DNA of 64,000 nt from Paenibacillus sp. LHD-117 (GCF_030929555.1 NZ_JAVFVT010000041.1:1-64000), one strand, 5' to 3'. Shown: positions 10,140 to 18,674, counted from the stretch's first letter. Program-made: numbers and translations. The notes: generated by a model not told the origin, from the sequence alone.

Positions 10140-11459
10140 TTATTTCTGTCTTGCTGCTGTCTCATCCCATAGCTTATCGAGCTTAGCCAGCTCCGCATCC
10201 AGGTCAGCACCCAGAATTAGATTTTGCGCCATTTTATCGAATGCATCTTTAATGCCTGGAAGTAATGCATCATCTCCGGCTTCTACACCGAATGAGTTAA
10301 CGCCCTTCACTTCCCCTAGCATTTTTAGCATGTCGTTGAACAGTGGCGTGCCTTCGAAAGGAACTTCGACGTTAAGTGCAGGAATTGAGCCATCTGTCTT
10401 CATGAATTCCGCCATAATTTCCGGATTAGAAGCGAACTCCGTTGCGAAAATTTGTGCTTCCTTCGGATGCTTCGTTTTGGCACTTACTGAAGTTCCTCCA
10501 CCAGTGAACATTGGCATGAACTTATCGCCTTCAGCTGATGGTAATGGGAACAATCCAACTTCCCAATCTTTCTGCTTCGCTGCATCTGCGGACAAATACC
10601 AGCTTCCCATCGGGTACATAGCTGCTTGTCCTTTGAACCATTCTTCTTCTAGCTGACCGTAATTCAAGCTCAAGCCGTTTTCGTTGTAATACTTCTTGTC
10701 GATCAAGTCTTTCCACTTCGCAACAGCACCCTTAAAGTCGCCATCAGCGAATTTCACTTCGCCCTTTTTGCGCTTGGATACCCAATCAGGGGTTTTTCCA
10801 TAGACGTCTAGACCGACGATATTCACAAGCAACAGCGTCGTAGCCCATGGATCTTTTCCTCCGCCTAATAGGAATGGCGTGTAGCCCGCTTTTTTGATTT
10901 TGTCGGAAATATCCAGAAACTCAGCCCAAGTTGTAGGTGGCTGTACGCCCACTTCGGCAAAAATTTTCTTGTTGTAATACATGTTCGGATACGTTTGCGT
11001 ATTCCACGGAAGCTGATATTGCTTGCCGTCAATTGCATTTGCCATTGGATATTTGAACGCCTTGAGATATTCATCCTCGAAAGGAAGCATCGCGCCAGAG
11101 CTAGCAAATTCAGCTGGATTAACAGCAATCATGACATCCGGGAGTTCTCCGGTAGCGAGCAGTTGCTTCGCGTATTTCACGCGATCAATGTCAGGAGATA
11201 CAATTTTCTTGATTTTAATATTCGGATGTTTGTCCGTAACTTTCTTGATTGCATTGTCCCAGAATGCTGCCGTAAGGTTTGGTGTCTCGAACACCATAAA
11301 CGTCAATTCAACGGGTTCTGCAGGTGTTTCTGAAGCTGCCTGACTTGGCGTTGCCGAAGCGGAAGGTGAGCTTGATGCTTGCGGCGAATTGTTGCTACCG
11401 CATCCTGCGACGGTTATTGCGATCACCAAGGATAATAAAATTGCTGAAATACGTTTCAT
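10140..11459 (-). CDS. extracellular solute-binding lipoprotein, family 1
   Basis: The 439-residue protein is exported as a lipoprotein. The signal peptide has a lipobox VAGC with the lipidated Cys at residue 20, followed by a Ser/Pro/Ala-rich spacer. The mature part shows features of family 1 sugar-binding proteins, such as the TGELPDVMIAVNP segment that follows the first beta-alpha units and a Trp/Tyr-rich ligand region. It should capture an oligosaccharide outside the membrane for the two permeases downstream. It lies between the broken oxidoreductase gene and the permeases. Confidence 0.9.
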   Translation of the reverse strand: MKRISAILLSLVIAITVAGCGSNNSPQASSSPSASATPSQAASETPAEPVELTFMVFETPNLTAAFWDNAIKKVTDKHPNIKIKKIVSPDIDRVKYAKQLLATGELPDVMIAVNPAEFASSGAMLPFEDEYLKAFKYPMANAIDGKQYQLPWNTQTYPNMYYNKKIFAEVGVQPPTTWAEFLDISDKIKKAGYTPFLLGGGKDPWATTLLLVNIVGLDVYGKTPDWVSKRKKGEVKFADGDFKGAVAKWKDLIDKKYYNENGLSLNYGQLEEEWFKGQAAMYPMGSWYLSADAAKQKDWEVGLFPLPSAEGDKFMPMFTGGGTSVSAKTKHPKEAQIFATEFASNPEIMAEFMKTDGSIPALNVEVPFEGTPLFNDMLKMLGEVKGVNSFGVEAGDDALLPGIKDAFDKMAQNLILGADLDAELAKLDKLWDETAARQK

Positions 11460-11528
11460 TGTAATCCTCCCTTATTCTCTGTTTACTTGTACAATGCTGA
11501 TTGTAAATGTCTGATCAATAAGCAGAAA

Positions 11529-12853
11529 CTAGATTTTTTTCAATTGGACTGGATTTTTTCGCAATTCCGCATTATTTTTATACTCAAGAATGAATTCCTC
11601 CAACTTGATGGTACGACCCTCAAGCCGTGACCTTTCAGCCGCAAACGCCATCATATGACTTTGCACCGACTTGGCTGCGGATGTTAGACTTTCCAGCCGT
11701 TCGTTTCTGGACCTGTTTAATGAAATCCTTGACGATACCGTGGTCCCCACCTCCGTGCCCTTTCTCCGGCTGGTTCAAACTTATAACTTCCTTCTCCTTG
11801 GAACCGAAGAGGATAATCTCCAACTCACTTTTCTCCATATGGCCCCGAATCTCGCCCTTCGTTCCCATCAGCTTAAGTGTCCGTCTTGATTCGTTCGTAA
11901 AGGCACTCATCGTGAAGCTTGCGGTTATTCCGCCCTCGAATTCCAGATTAAATAATCTGATGATCGACAACGTCGTTATCACAATGATAAACACATCGAC
12001 CATAAGGACCTTCACGAAGCGCCGAGTAAACCTCTTCATCATCGGCTTCTGGATTTCGCGTCACAACCGTTCGTAGCACATTTCCTTGCCAGCTGTCTTT
12101 CCAATCGATATATATTTTGGGAGCAAAATAAGGACACTCCACTGCCAACGGACAGCCATCCAAACAACGGTGCAACGCTCCGGCTGGCGCACTCTCAGGC
12201 TTAAAATGGAGGAGTGAACCGAAAGAAGAGACGCTTACACAATTTGCATCTGCATCCGCAAGCCATAACAGGATGTCGAGGTCATGACAGCTTTTTGCGA
12301 GAATCATCGGACTAGATTCGCACGAGTTACGCCAGTTACCTCTGACATAGCTATGTGCTTGGTGCCAGTAGCCTACGTTCTCGTTATGCTGAATGGAAAC
12401 TAGACTACCAATCACTCCCTCCCGGAGTACGCGTTTGAGTTCCTGAAAGAAGGGTGTATATCTGAGTACATGACAGATTGAAAAAACTTTATTGCGCTTC
12501 TCGGCTTCTTCCCCAAGCACAACACATTCCGCAGGCCGATTCGACATCGGCTTCTCCAGTAGAACATGATACCCAGCTTCTAATGCCTTCATCGCCGGCT
12601 CAAAATGTTGGTCGTCTTGCGTGCAGATCAATACCGCGTCTGCCGCTAGAGGAAGGATCAACAGCTTATCCCAATTATCAAACGCCATATCCGCATTGAT
12701 TCCGTGAATTTCACAGAACTCCGCCCTTCGCTGTCCATCCGGTTCACATACTCCGACAAATCTAATTTCATCAGGATGCTCCAAAGCATATGTTGCGTAA
12801 GTATTCATCCCTCGCTGGCCTGCACCAATCAATATCGCTGTTACAACTTCCAT
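11529..12853 (-). pseudogene. Gfo/Idh/MocA oxidoreductase with two frameshifts
   Basis: The intact N-terminal part (11948-12853) has the Rossmann motif GAGQRG and the family EKP motif (LLEKPMSNRP), and reads into a TAA at 11948-11950 right after DVVDHQII. The C-terminal part continues in the next frame from 11951 (NLEFEGGITASFTM through GHGGGDHGIVKDF) and again in a third frame from about 11695 (LTSAAKSVQSHMMAFAAE) to 11529. Both shifts equal one extra base; the first falls in a run of three A on the plus strand. Restored, the protein would be about 440 residues, the usual size of this NAD(P)-dependent sugar dehydrogenase subfamily. Either the gene is dead or the sequence has two single-base errors. 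It is the first gene of the sugar locus. Confidence 0.85.
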
Positions 12854-12892
12854 GGAATAACCCCCCCGTCGCTGCTACTCTATAACTCATTG

Positions 12893-12907
12893 ATATAACG
12901 TTTTCGT
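12893..12907 (-). promoter_or_regulatory. cre-like site downstream of the oxidoreductase promoter
   Basis: On the minus strand ACGAAAACGTTATAT matches the CcpA consensus WTGNAANCGNWNNCW at all but two fixed positions. It lies just downstream of the -10 box, where CcpA would block transcription. The core AACG-AAAA-CGTT is also a small palindrome, so a LacI-family operator is another reading. Confidence 0.45.
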
Positions 12908-12911
12908 TGTC

Positions 12912-12941
12912 ATTATAATTTTCCCCACCCTTCCCCCTCAA
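12912..12941 (-). promoter_or_regulatory. sigma-A promoter of the sugar locus
   Basis: On the minus strand TTGAGG (12936-12941) and TATAAT (12912-12917) are separated by 18 nt. They lie about 60 nt upstream of the oxidoreductase start. Confidence 0.6.
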
Positions 12942-13121
12942 CTTGAAAAATAGCAAAAAGTCTTTATTTTTTTCTTACACATTTGTGATCAAATACTTGA
13001 ATATTCGAAAACAAAAACCGCATTTACGCCTCGGTTTATTAGACCTTGCGTAAATGCGGCTTTATGATTCCCTGCCTGTTTTCTTAAAGTGAACATTTGA
13101 AAAATTCTCAATTTCAGTTAT
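12942..13121. other. AT-rich intergenic part of the accessory block
   Basis: Apart from the terminator at 13013-13059 I see no gene or RNA signature here. It separates the sugar locus from the interrupted repressor-like frame. Confidence 0.4.
13013..13059 (-). terminator. terminator after the repressor-like fragment
   Basis: A perfect 12-bp stem, CCGCATTTACGC with GCGTAAATGCGG, is followed on the minus strand by TTTTTG. It lies about 60 nt past the stop of the interrupted frame at 13122. Confidence 0.8.
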
Positions 13122-13340
13122 CTACTGCTCATTACGCTTCAATTTGATCTTTATAAAATCGCTTATTTCCTCTTTTGCATCATCCTTAAGTTTACGAAAG
13201 TCACTTATGAGATCTTGCTCTATTTGTGATAAGTACAAAGGTAAACAATTAGTTTTTCTTCAACGATCAACGAATTTAAATCGGTCAAATCCTTTATCTT
13301 TAATTACAATAATTTTTGACTCTCTAAAGATACCTCTCAT
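13122..13340 (-). pseudogene. interrupted small ORF, tail resembles phage-type repressors
   Basis: The minus-strand frame starts at ATG 13338-13340, runs 26 codons, meets a TGA at 13260-13262, and continues for 45 codons to TAG at 13122-13124. The second half (IEQDLISDFRKLKDDAKEEI followed by a Lys-rich end) has the amphipathic helix pattern seen at the C-terminus of small phage and ICE XRE repressors. That likeness is from memory of the family and is weak. No helix-turn-helix is left. It is probably a remnant of a mobile element that once sat beside ssrA. Confidence 0.4.
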
Positions 13341-13346
13341 CGAAGA

Positions 13347-13455
13347 CGCTCTTAGCAGTGGAATTGAATTGCGTGCTCAGTCCGCTGCTCTCCCTGTGCG
13401 CGGAACGAATCCAACTTGTCCTCCCTCGGACTGAGGCGGCTCCCCTATTTGCTCC
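13347..13455. repeat. diverged direct repeat, copy A
   Basis: This ~109-bp segment aligns with 13569-13672 over its whole length (shared blocks include CTTAGC, GCGGAACGAA, GGACTGAGGCG and CTCCCCT), with several mismatches and small gaps. The two copies are in the same orientation, about 114 bp apart. Confidence 0.7.
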
Positions 13456-13568
13456 CCAATCGAATCCCGACTTTTTCATGTCGGGTTCTTGTGTCGCAAT
13501 TCTATATTTCGGCTCAGGGGTATCCCATTCTTGATTTAAGTTGCTTACGAAGATGATTCGCGGATGAT
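13456..13568. other. spacer between the two repeats with a short hairpin
   Basis: CCCGAC and GTCGGG (13466-13487) form a 6-bp stem with a T-rich loop. I see no coding capacity here. Confidence 0.4.
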
Positions 13569-13672
13569 GGTCTTAGCGGTTGAATGAGATGCCGTGCTCG
13601 TACGCTGCGCTCCCTGCTCGCGGAACGAACCCCATTGCCTTCCTTAGGACTGAGGCGACTCCCCTCTTCTCC
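13569..13672. repeat. diverged direct repeat, copy B, next to ssrA
   Basis: This is the second copy of the repeat at 13347-13455. It abuts the ssrA terminator directly, a position where integrating elements commonly leave duplicated ends. The repeat itself is not a copy of the tmRNA 3' end. Confidence 0.7.
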
Positions 13673-13676
13673 ACGC

Positions 13677-13704
13677 AAAAAAGCCAGCCTCTTGCGGCTG
13701 GCTT
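13677..13704 (-). terminator. ssrA terminator
   Basis: AAGCCAGCC and GGCTGGCTT form a 9-bp stem with a 6-nt loop followed by TTTTTT on the minus strand, seven bases past the tmRNA CCA end. Confidence 0.9.
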
Positions 13705-13710
13705 TGATGA

Positions 13711-14076
13711 TGGTGGAGGCGAGGGGATTTGAACCCCTGTCCGAAGACCACGCCACGCGGCTTTCTACGGGTGTAGCTGCAGTTTTGATGTCACCTACGG
13801 AGTCCCCCTGCAACACGGTACTCTATAGGTCAGCCTGATTGTCTTCTTCAGCACACCCCAGGCGGAGATGTGACAGCGTATCCCACTAAAGTTGGGCCCT
13901 CATCCCGGTACATGGGCGATACAGAGCGAGAGCACGCGAGCAGGTTATTAAGCTGCTACAGCGTAAGTTGGTTGTTGTTTGCCATTTAATTGGCTTTAGC
14001 GTTGATGAAGCAGACGACTCCCTGCTACCCGCTGGCACGCGCTCGTCCAATCCCCGTCGAATCCATAAACGCCCCC
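13711..14076 (-). ncRNA. ssrA: tmRNA (transfer-messenger RNA)
   Basis: The 366-nt RNA rescues ribosomes stalled on broken mRNA. The 5' end GGGGGCGTTTATGGATTCGA and the 3' end CGCCTCCACCA form a 7-bp acceptor stem with one G-U pair. The T arm AGGGGTTCAAATCCCCT is complete. The tag frame begins with the resume codon GGC at 13981-13983 and encodes GKQQPTYAVAA, followed by TAATAA (13945-13950). The YAVAA end is the expected ClpXP degron type. It is encoded downstream of smpB, its protein partner, as in many Firmicutes. Confidence 0.97.
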
Positions 14077-14241
14077 GATTCGGCATAAACGTCACCATGT
14101 CGACTGCCTGCAACTTGCAAGCTTACGAACATCCAACGATTAGCGCATCCTCAGGAACTCCAGGATTAACGATGAGCGACTACGCGAGTCAATTCATCTG
14201 GTCTAACGTTCCTTGCGTTGTTGCTTCCTTGGTACAAACTT

Positions 14242-14247
14242 AGTATA
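14242..14247 (-). promoter_or_regulatory. candidate -10 box upstream of ssrA
   Basis: TATACT on the minus strand lies about 165 nt before the mature tmRNA 5' end. No good -35 box precedes it. A second possible promoter, TTGACT-17 nt-TTAATC, lies closer to the gene. Either would make a leader that RNase P removes. The region 14077-14241 holds no gene that I recognise. Confidence 0.35.
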
Positions 14248-14318
14248 ACACGGCGTCTGGCAAAATGCTCGGGATTGTTGCTGGCAGCAATGGACTAACC
14301 ACCCATGGAAGGAGTGGA

Positions 14319-14801
14319 TTAACGAGCCACCTTCTGCTTCTCCCGAAGCGCCCGCTGGATATCGCGCTGCGCGTCGCGTTTGGCCGCGGTATCGCGTTTG
14401 TCGTACTGTTTCTTACCTTTGCCGAGTCCAATTAGGAGTTTGGCGTATCCGTTGCGCACGTAAATCTTCAGCGGCACGATGGCGTAGCCTTCACGCTTCG
14501 ATAAGCCCAGCAGCTTGCTGATCTGTTCCTTGTGAAGCAGCAGCTTTCGTGTCCGGGTCGGATCGGTCGGATTGTGGATGTTGCCCTGCTCGAACGGACT
14601 GATATGCATGTTGTGAATGAACATCTCACCGTTCCGGATCGTCGCGAACGCGTCGCCGATGTTTGCCCTGCCGCTTCGCAGTGACTTGATCTCGGTGCCC
14701 ATCAGCACCATGCCCGCTTCGAACGTTTCCTCAATGAAATAGTCATGGGAAGCTTTCTTATTCTGGGCTAATTGCTTGCCGTCGTTTTTCTTAGCGCCCA
14801 T
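14319..14801 (-). CDS. smpB: SsrA-binding protein
   Basis: SmpB binds the tRNA-like part of tmRNA and takes it to stalled ribosomes. The 160-residue protein begins MGAKKNDGK, has the beta-barrel core with GTEIKSLRSGRANIGDAF near the N-terminus, and ends in the basic tail DTAAKRDAQRDIQRAL that enters the mRNA channel. The start at 14801 has a GAGGTG ribosome site six bases away. An ATG nine bases further upstream lies too close to that site. It is transcribed toward ssrA 240 nt downstream and follows rnr in the conserved secG-rnr-smpB-ssrA order, here with a cold shock gene inserted. Confidence 0.97.
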   Translation of the reverse strand: MGAKKNDGKQLAQNKKASHDYFIEETFEAGMVLMGTEIKSLRSGRANIGDAFATIRNGEMFIHNMHISPFEQGNIHNPTDPTRTRKLLLHKEQISKLLGLSKREGYAIVPLKIYVRNGYAKLLIGLGKGKKQYDKRDTAAKRDAQRDIQRALREKQKVAR

Positions 14802-14945
14802 GCCATTCACCTCGTCTCCGTTAGCGCTTAAGTCCAGCTTGCTTGCCGGTGTTTCTCATTGTAACAACTTTGTATAGGGAAATCAAGGATGCGCGGCCGT
14901 ACCGTTTCGCTTTAATCATCCTCTACCATAATACGCTCCGAACGA

Positions 14946-14981
14946 GAAAAACCGCCCTCAACCAAAGGTCAAGGACGGTTT
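14946..14981 (-). terminator. terminator of the cold shock gene
   Basis: AACCGTCCTTGACC and GGTTGAGGGCGGTT pair over 14 bp with a 3-nt loop and run into TTTTT on the minus strand, 17 nt past the cold shock stop codon. Confidence 0.9.
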
Positions 14982-14997
14982 CTTCGGAATTAAGCTA

Positions 14998-15198
14998 TTA
15001 CAGCTTAACTACGTTTTCAGCTTGAGGACCGCGGTTGCCTTCAACTACGTTGAACTCAACGCGTTGGCCTTCTTCAAGAGTTTTGAAGCCTTCGCCAACG
15101 ATTGCGGAGAAGTGTACGAATACGTCGTTGCCGCCTTCAACTTCGATGAAGCCGAAACCTTTCTCAGCGTTGAACCATTTAACTGTACCTTGTTGCAT
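14998..15198 (-). CDS. cold shock protein, CspA/CspB family
   Basis: The 66-residue single-domain OB-fold protein binds single-stranded RNA and keeps mRNA unstructured. RNP1 (KGFGFIEV, residues 13-20) and RNP2 (VFVHFSAI, 26-33) are intact and the length is standard. A strong ribosome site, TTGGAGGTAATTCCACATG, precedes it. The gene sits between rnr and smpB with its own terminator, and its leader carries a large hairpin (15251-15313), so it is likely a separate, post-transcriptionally controlled unit. The paralogue number (B, C or D) cannot be told from sequence alone. Confidence 0.96.
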   Translation of the reverse strand: MQQGTVKWFNAEKGFGFIEVEGGNDVFVHFSAIVGEGFKTLEEGQRVEFNVVEGNRGPQAENVVKL

Positions 15199-15250
15199 GT
15201 GGAATTACCTCCAAAAATTGTATTAATATGCGCCTGTTTCGTTTTTAAAC

Positions 15251-15313
15251 AAAAAATTCACACATTGGAAAGGGTTTCATGACTCTAATGACACCCTTTT
15301 CAATATGTGAATT
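15251..15313 (-). promoter_or_regulatory. terminator-like hairpin in the cold shock leader
   Basis: On the minus strand AATTCACATATTGAAAAGGGT pairs with ACCCTTTCCAATGTGTGAATT around a 17-nt loop and is followed by TTTTTT, about 53 nt before the start codon. A TATTATAC sequence at 15347-15354, upstream of the hairpin, could be the -10 box of the gene, putting the hairpin inside its 5' UTR as an attenuator. Otherwise this is simply the terminator of rnr, 210 nt away. Confidence 0.65.
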
Positions 15314-15521
15314 CAGGTTCATATCATCGATTCGATTGCCTTTAGTGTATAATACCCGCCGCCAAAAAGCAAGCGACAAGCCTAAATATATTTTCCCATA
15401 TCGTCCAGTTGACGGAATCCTCCGGCTGGACGGGCGTTTTGCCCTCCAATAGCCGTATTCCATGCCCAAGCCGGAGCATTACCGTCTAAGTATAACCTTG
15501 ATTCCTTTTATTTATACAGCT

Positions 15522-18500
15522 TTATTTGCGATTTTTGCGAACGAAGGCCGCCGCGGCGCTGCCGCCGCTTTTTTTCTTCCGTTTTTTCTTGCCTTCGCCC
15601 CCGGCTGCGGTTGTGATGTCGACGACATTCTCCTTGGGCTTGCCCCCGTTAAAAATGCCGCTCGTCGTCGTATTCTTCCGCCGACCGCCACCACCGCCTT
15701 GGCCTCCGCCGCCGCTAGGGCCGCGTCCACCTCCGCCGCCAGGACCACGGCCGTTGCCGCCTTTGCCCCGACCGCCGCCAGGCTTGCCGCGTCCGCCGCC
15801 GCCGCGACGATCTCCGTGCCTGTTGCTATAATAGAAGCCGTCGTCGTCGCTGCCATGCCCGCCTTCGCCGCCGTCGTCTTTGCCGCTTCGCTTCGTAGGC
15901 GCGCCGCCCGCAGGAACTGGCAAGCCCCACATATCCGTGCGATGCTTCTGCCTGCCGCCCTGATCGCCGAAGCTGATGCCTTCGCTCTCACCTCTGCCTT
16001 CGCGACCGTCTTCCGTTTCGCGACCCATACCTCCGGGAACTTCGTCGCCGAATGCGGCGCCGTGATCTCCCTCTCGGTACTCGACCCACCGGTTCTCCGC
16101 ATCGAACGTACCTCCACGGGCCACCCAAGGGTTGCCGCCTTCACCGCCAGAACCAGCTCCAGCTCCTCCGGCACCCTCTGCGCCGCCGCGTCCGCGCTTC
16201 CGACGTCCCGCTGGCGCGTTCTGCCACTCGCCGCCACCGGCACCGGCGCCCGCATCGCGGCCTCTGCCGCCCTGCGCCGCTCCGCCGCGACCGCCGCCGC
16301 CTTGACCAGCGCCCGCTGCAGGCCCGCGCCCGCCACGGCCCGCGTCGCCTCTTCCGCCACGGCCGCCAGCGGCACCGCCGCGACCTCCTTCGCCTCGGCT
16401 GCCGGCGCTACGCCCGCCGCCGCGGCCATCATCACCGCGCTTGCCGAAGCCGCCGCGTTTGCCGCGGCTTCCGCCTACACCGAAGCCGGCGTCCGCGACG
16501 CCTTTGTAGCTGCCGCGCGGCTTCATGTCGACCATCTCGAAGTCGATGTTGTACTCCTCCATGTCGACGCGCGACACGCGGATCTTCACTTCGTCGCCGA
16601 TCCGGTATACCTTGGAAGTACGTTCGCCGATGAGCACCATATGAAGCTCGTGGAAGTGGTAATAATCGTCCGACAGGTCACTCAGACGGATAAGACCCTC
16701 TACTGTGTTCTCGAGCTCGATGAACATGCCGAAGCTCGTCACGCTGCTGATGATGCCGTCGAACTCTTCGCCGACTTTATCCAGCATGAATTCGCATTTC
16801 TTCAGCTTATCCGTGTCCCGCTCTGCGTCGACGGCAAGGCGCTCCCGCTCGGAGGAATGCTGTGCGATGTCCGGCATGCGCGCCGTGAGCGCCTCGTGCC
16901 GCGCCTCGGTCAACGCGCCTCCTCCCTCGAGCACCTCGCGGATGACGCGATGGATGACGAGATCGGGATAACGTCGGATCGGCGACGTGAAGTGCGAATA
17001 AAACTCCGCGGCCAGACCGAAGTGCCCGAGGCTCTCCGCGTCGTACTTGGCCTGCTTCATGGAACGAAGCATCATCGTCGAGATGACCGTCGCTTCCTTC
17101 GTACCCTGAATCTCCTCCAGCAGCGTCTGCAGCGCGCGCGGATGCACGGAATTGCCTTTTCCTTTCACGACGTAACCGAAGTTCGCCGCGAACTGCATGA
17201 ACGTCATCAGCTTATCTTGATCCGGATCCTCATGAATCCGGTACAGGAACGGCACCCGCAGCCAATGGAAATGCTCCGACACCGTCTCGTTCGCGACGAG
17301 CATGAACTCCTCGATGATCTGTTCCGCCACGGAACGTTCGCGCTTCACGATGTCGACCGCCTTGCCATTCTCGTCGACGATAACCTTCGACTCCACGAAG
17401 TCGAAGTCGATCGCTCCGCGTTTCATCCGTTTGGACCGCAGCCGCATCGCCAGCTTCTCCATCAGCCCGAACATCTCCAGCAAGCCTGCGTAACGTTCCT
17501 TCAGTTCCGTCTCCGGCTCCTCTTCGGTTGCCGTGAGCAAGCGGCGCACGTTCGTGTACGTCATCCGCTCCGTCGTACGGATCACGCTCGTGAATACCTC
17601 ATGGCTCACCCGCTTCAACGTTTTCGAGTCGAATTCCATATGGCACGACAATGTCAGGCGGTCCACTTGCGGGTTGAGCGAGCAGATGCCGTTCGACAGC
17701 CGATGCGGCAGCATTGGAATAACGCGGTCCACCAAGTAGACGCTCGTACCTCTGCGGAACGCTTCCTGATCGAGGGCGGAATTCTCCCGCACGTAATAAC
17801 CAACATCCGCGATATGCACGCCGAGCAGGTAATTGCCATTCTCCAAAATCTTCACGTGCACCGCATCGTCAAGATCCTTTGCGTCTTCGCCGTCAATCGT
17901 GACGATCACTTCGTCGCGCAAGTCTCTGCGGCCTTGCTCGCGAATTTCTTCGTCCGTGATCGTGTCCGGCGCCGCTTCAGCCTCCGCCATCACGTCATCC
18001 GGGAAGCCCTCCGGGAGCTGGTGTTTGCGGATGATGGACAGGATGTCGACGCCGGGGTCATTTTTGTGCCCCAGAATTTCCACGATCTCGCCTTCAGCCG
18101 CCGACCGCCCTTCCGGATACGAAACGATGCGCACTACAACCTTCTGACCCGTCACCGCCCCTTTGAATTCGCCCTTCGCGATAAAAATATCCCGATTAAT
18201 CCGTTTGTCGTCCGGAATGACGAAGGCGTACATCTCGTGGTTCTCGAATGTGCCCACGACCTGCGTCACCGCGCGCTGCACGATGCGCACAACCTCGCCT
18301 TCCATCCGGCCGCCGCCTTCGCTCTTCGCCGTAATGCGGACAAGGACGATATCGCCGTTCATGGCGCTCTTCAAATCATTGGCATGGATATAGACGTCGG
18401 GATGATCCTTTTCGTCCGGCAGCAGGAAGGCAAAACCCTTCGCATGCGCCTGGAGCTTGCCGCGCAGCAGATTCATCCGCTCCGGCACGCCATATCGCTC

Positions 18501-18674
18501 GTTCCGCGTACGGATGACCTTGCCCTCGTCCTCCAGCTTGTTCAGCAGCTTCAGGAATTCTTTGAACTCCGCCGCTCCTTCGATGCCGAAGTGTCCCTCC
18601 AGCTCTTGATACGTCATCGGCTTGTAAGCCGTCTCTCTCATAAAATCAAGCAATTCCTGCTCGCGTTCCACCAT
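15522..18674 (-). CDS. rnr: ribonuclease R with a long Gly/Arg-rich C-terminal tail
   Basis: RNase R is a 3'-to-5' exoribonuclease that degrades structured RNA and tmRNA-tagged messages. The order is an N-terminal helix-turn-helix and OB region (about 1-220), an RNB catalytic domain (about 235-570, with the metal-binding Asp cluster in IDGEDAKDLDDAVHV) and an S1 domain (about 630-712). A tail of about 334 residues follows, made of RGG/GRG runs, a short mixed region containing Trp and Tyr, and a Lys-rich end. The family usually stops near 720-800 residues; this protein has 1,050. The start at 18674 is supported by AGGAGAAGG. Upstream codons in frame (to 18755) lack a ribosome site. The tail is probably disordered and RNA-binding. 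Confidence 0.95.
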   Translation of the reverse strand: MVEREQELLDFMRETAYKPMTYQELEGHFGIEGAAEFKEFLKLLNKLEDEGKVIRTRNERYGVPERMNLLRGKLQAHAKGFAFLLPDEKDHPDVYIHANDLKSAMNGDIVLVRITAKSEGGGRMEGEVVRIVQRAVTQVVGTFENHEMYAFVIPDDKRINRDIFIAKGEFKGAVTGQKVVVRIVSYPEGRSAAEGEIVEILGHKNDPGVDILSIIRKHQLPEGFPDDVMAEAEAAPDTITDEEIREQGRRDLRDEVIVTIDGEDAKDLDDAVHVKILENGNYLLGVHIADVGYYVRENSALDQEAFRRGTSVYLVDRVIPMLPHRLSNGICSLNPQVDRLTLSCHMEFDSKTLKRVSHEVFTSVIRTTERMTYTNVRRLLTATEEEPETELKERYAGLLEMFGLMEKLAMRLRSKRMKRGAIDFDFVESKVIVDENGKAVDIVKRERSVAEQIIEEFMLVANETVSEHFHWLRVPFLYRIHEDPDQDKLMTFMQFAANFGYVVKGKGNSVHPRALQTLLEEIQGTKEATVISTMMLRSMKQAKYDAESLGHFGLAAEFYSHFTSPIRRYPDLVIHRVIREVLEGGGALTEARHEALTARMPDIAQHSSERERLAVDAERDTDKLKKCEFMLDKVGEEFDGIISSVTSFGMFIELENTVEGLIRLSDLSDDYYHFHELHMVLIGERTSKVYRIGDEVKIRVSRVDMEEYNIDFEMVDMKPRGSYKGVADAGFGVGGSRGKRGGFGKRGDDGRGGGRSAGSRGEGGRGGAAGGRGGRGDAGRGGRGPAAGAGQGGGGRGGAAQGGRGRDAGAGAGGGEWQNAPAGRRKRGRGGAEGAGGAGAGSGGEGGNPWVARGGTFDAENRWVEYREGDHGAAFGDEVPGGMGRETEDGREGRGESEGISFGDQGGRQKHRTDMWGLPVPAGGAPTKRSGKDDGGEGGHGSDDDGFYYSNRHGDRRGGGGRGKPGGGRGKGGNGRGPGGGGGRGPSGGGGQGGGGGRRKNTTTSGIFNGGKPKENVVDITTAAGGEGKKKRKKKSGGSAAAAFVRKNRK

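Noticed and set aside
13260..13262. in-frame TGA read as selenocysteine or programmed read-through
   Set aside because: No SECIS-like stem follows and no selenoprotein family matches. Gene decay is simpler.
13144..13434. 96-residue plus-strand frame beside ssrA
   Set aside because: It runs across the interrupted minus-strand frame and into repeat copy A, and it lacks a ribosome site.
13711..13740. tRNA gene suggested by GGGGTTCAAATCCCC and CCA end
   Set aside because: These are the T arm and 3' end of tmRNA, shown by the matching 5' end at 14076 and the tag frame.
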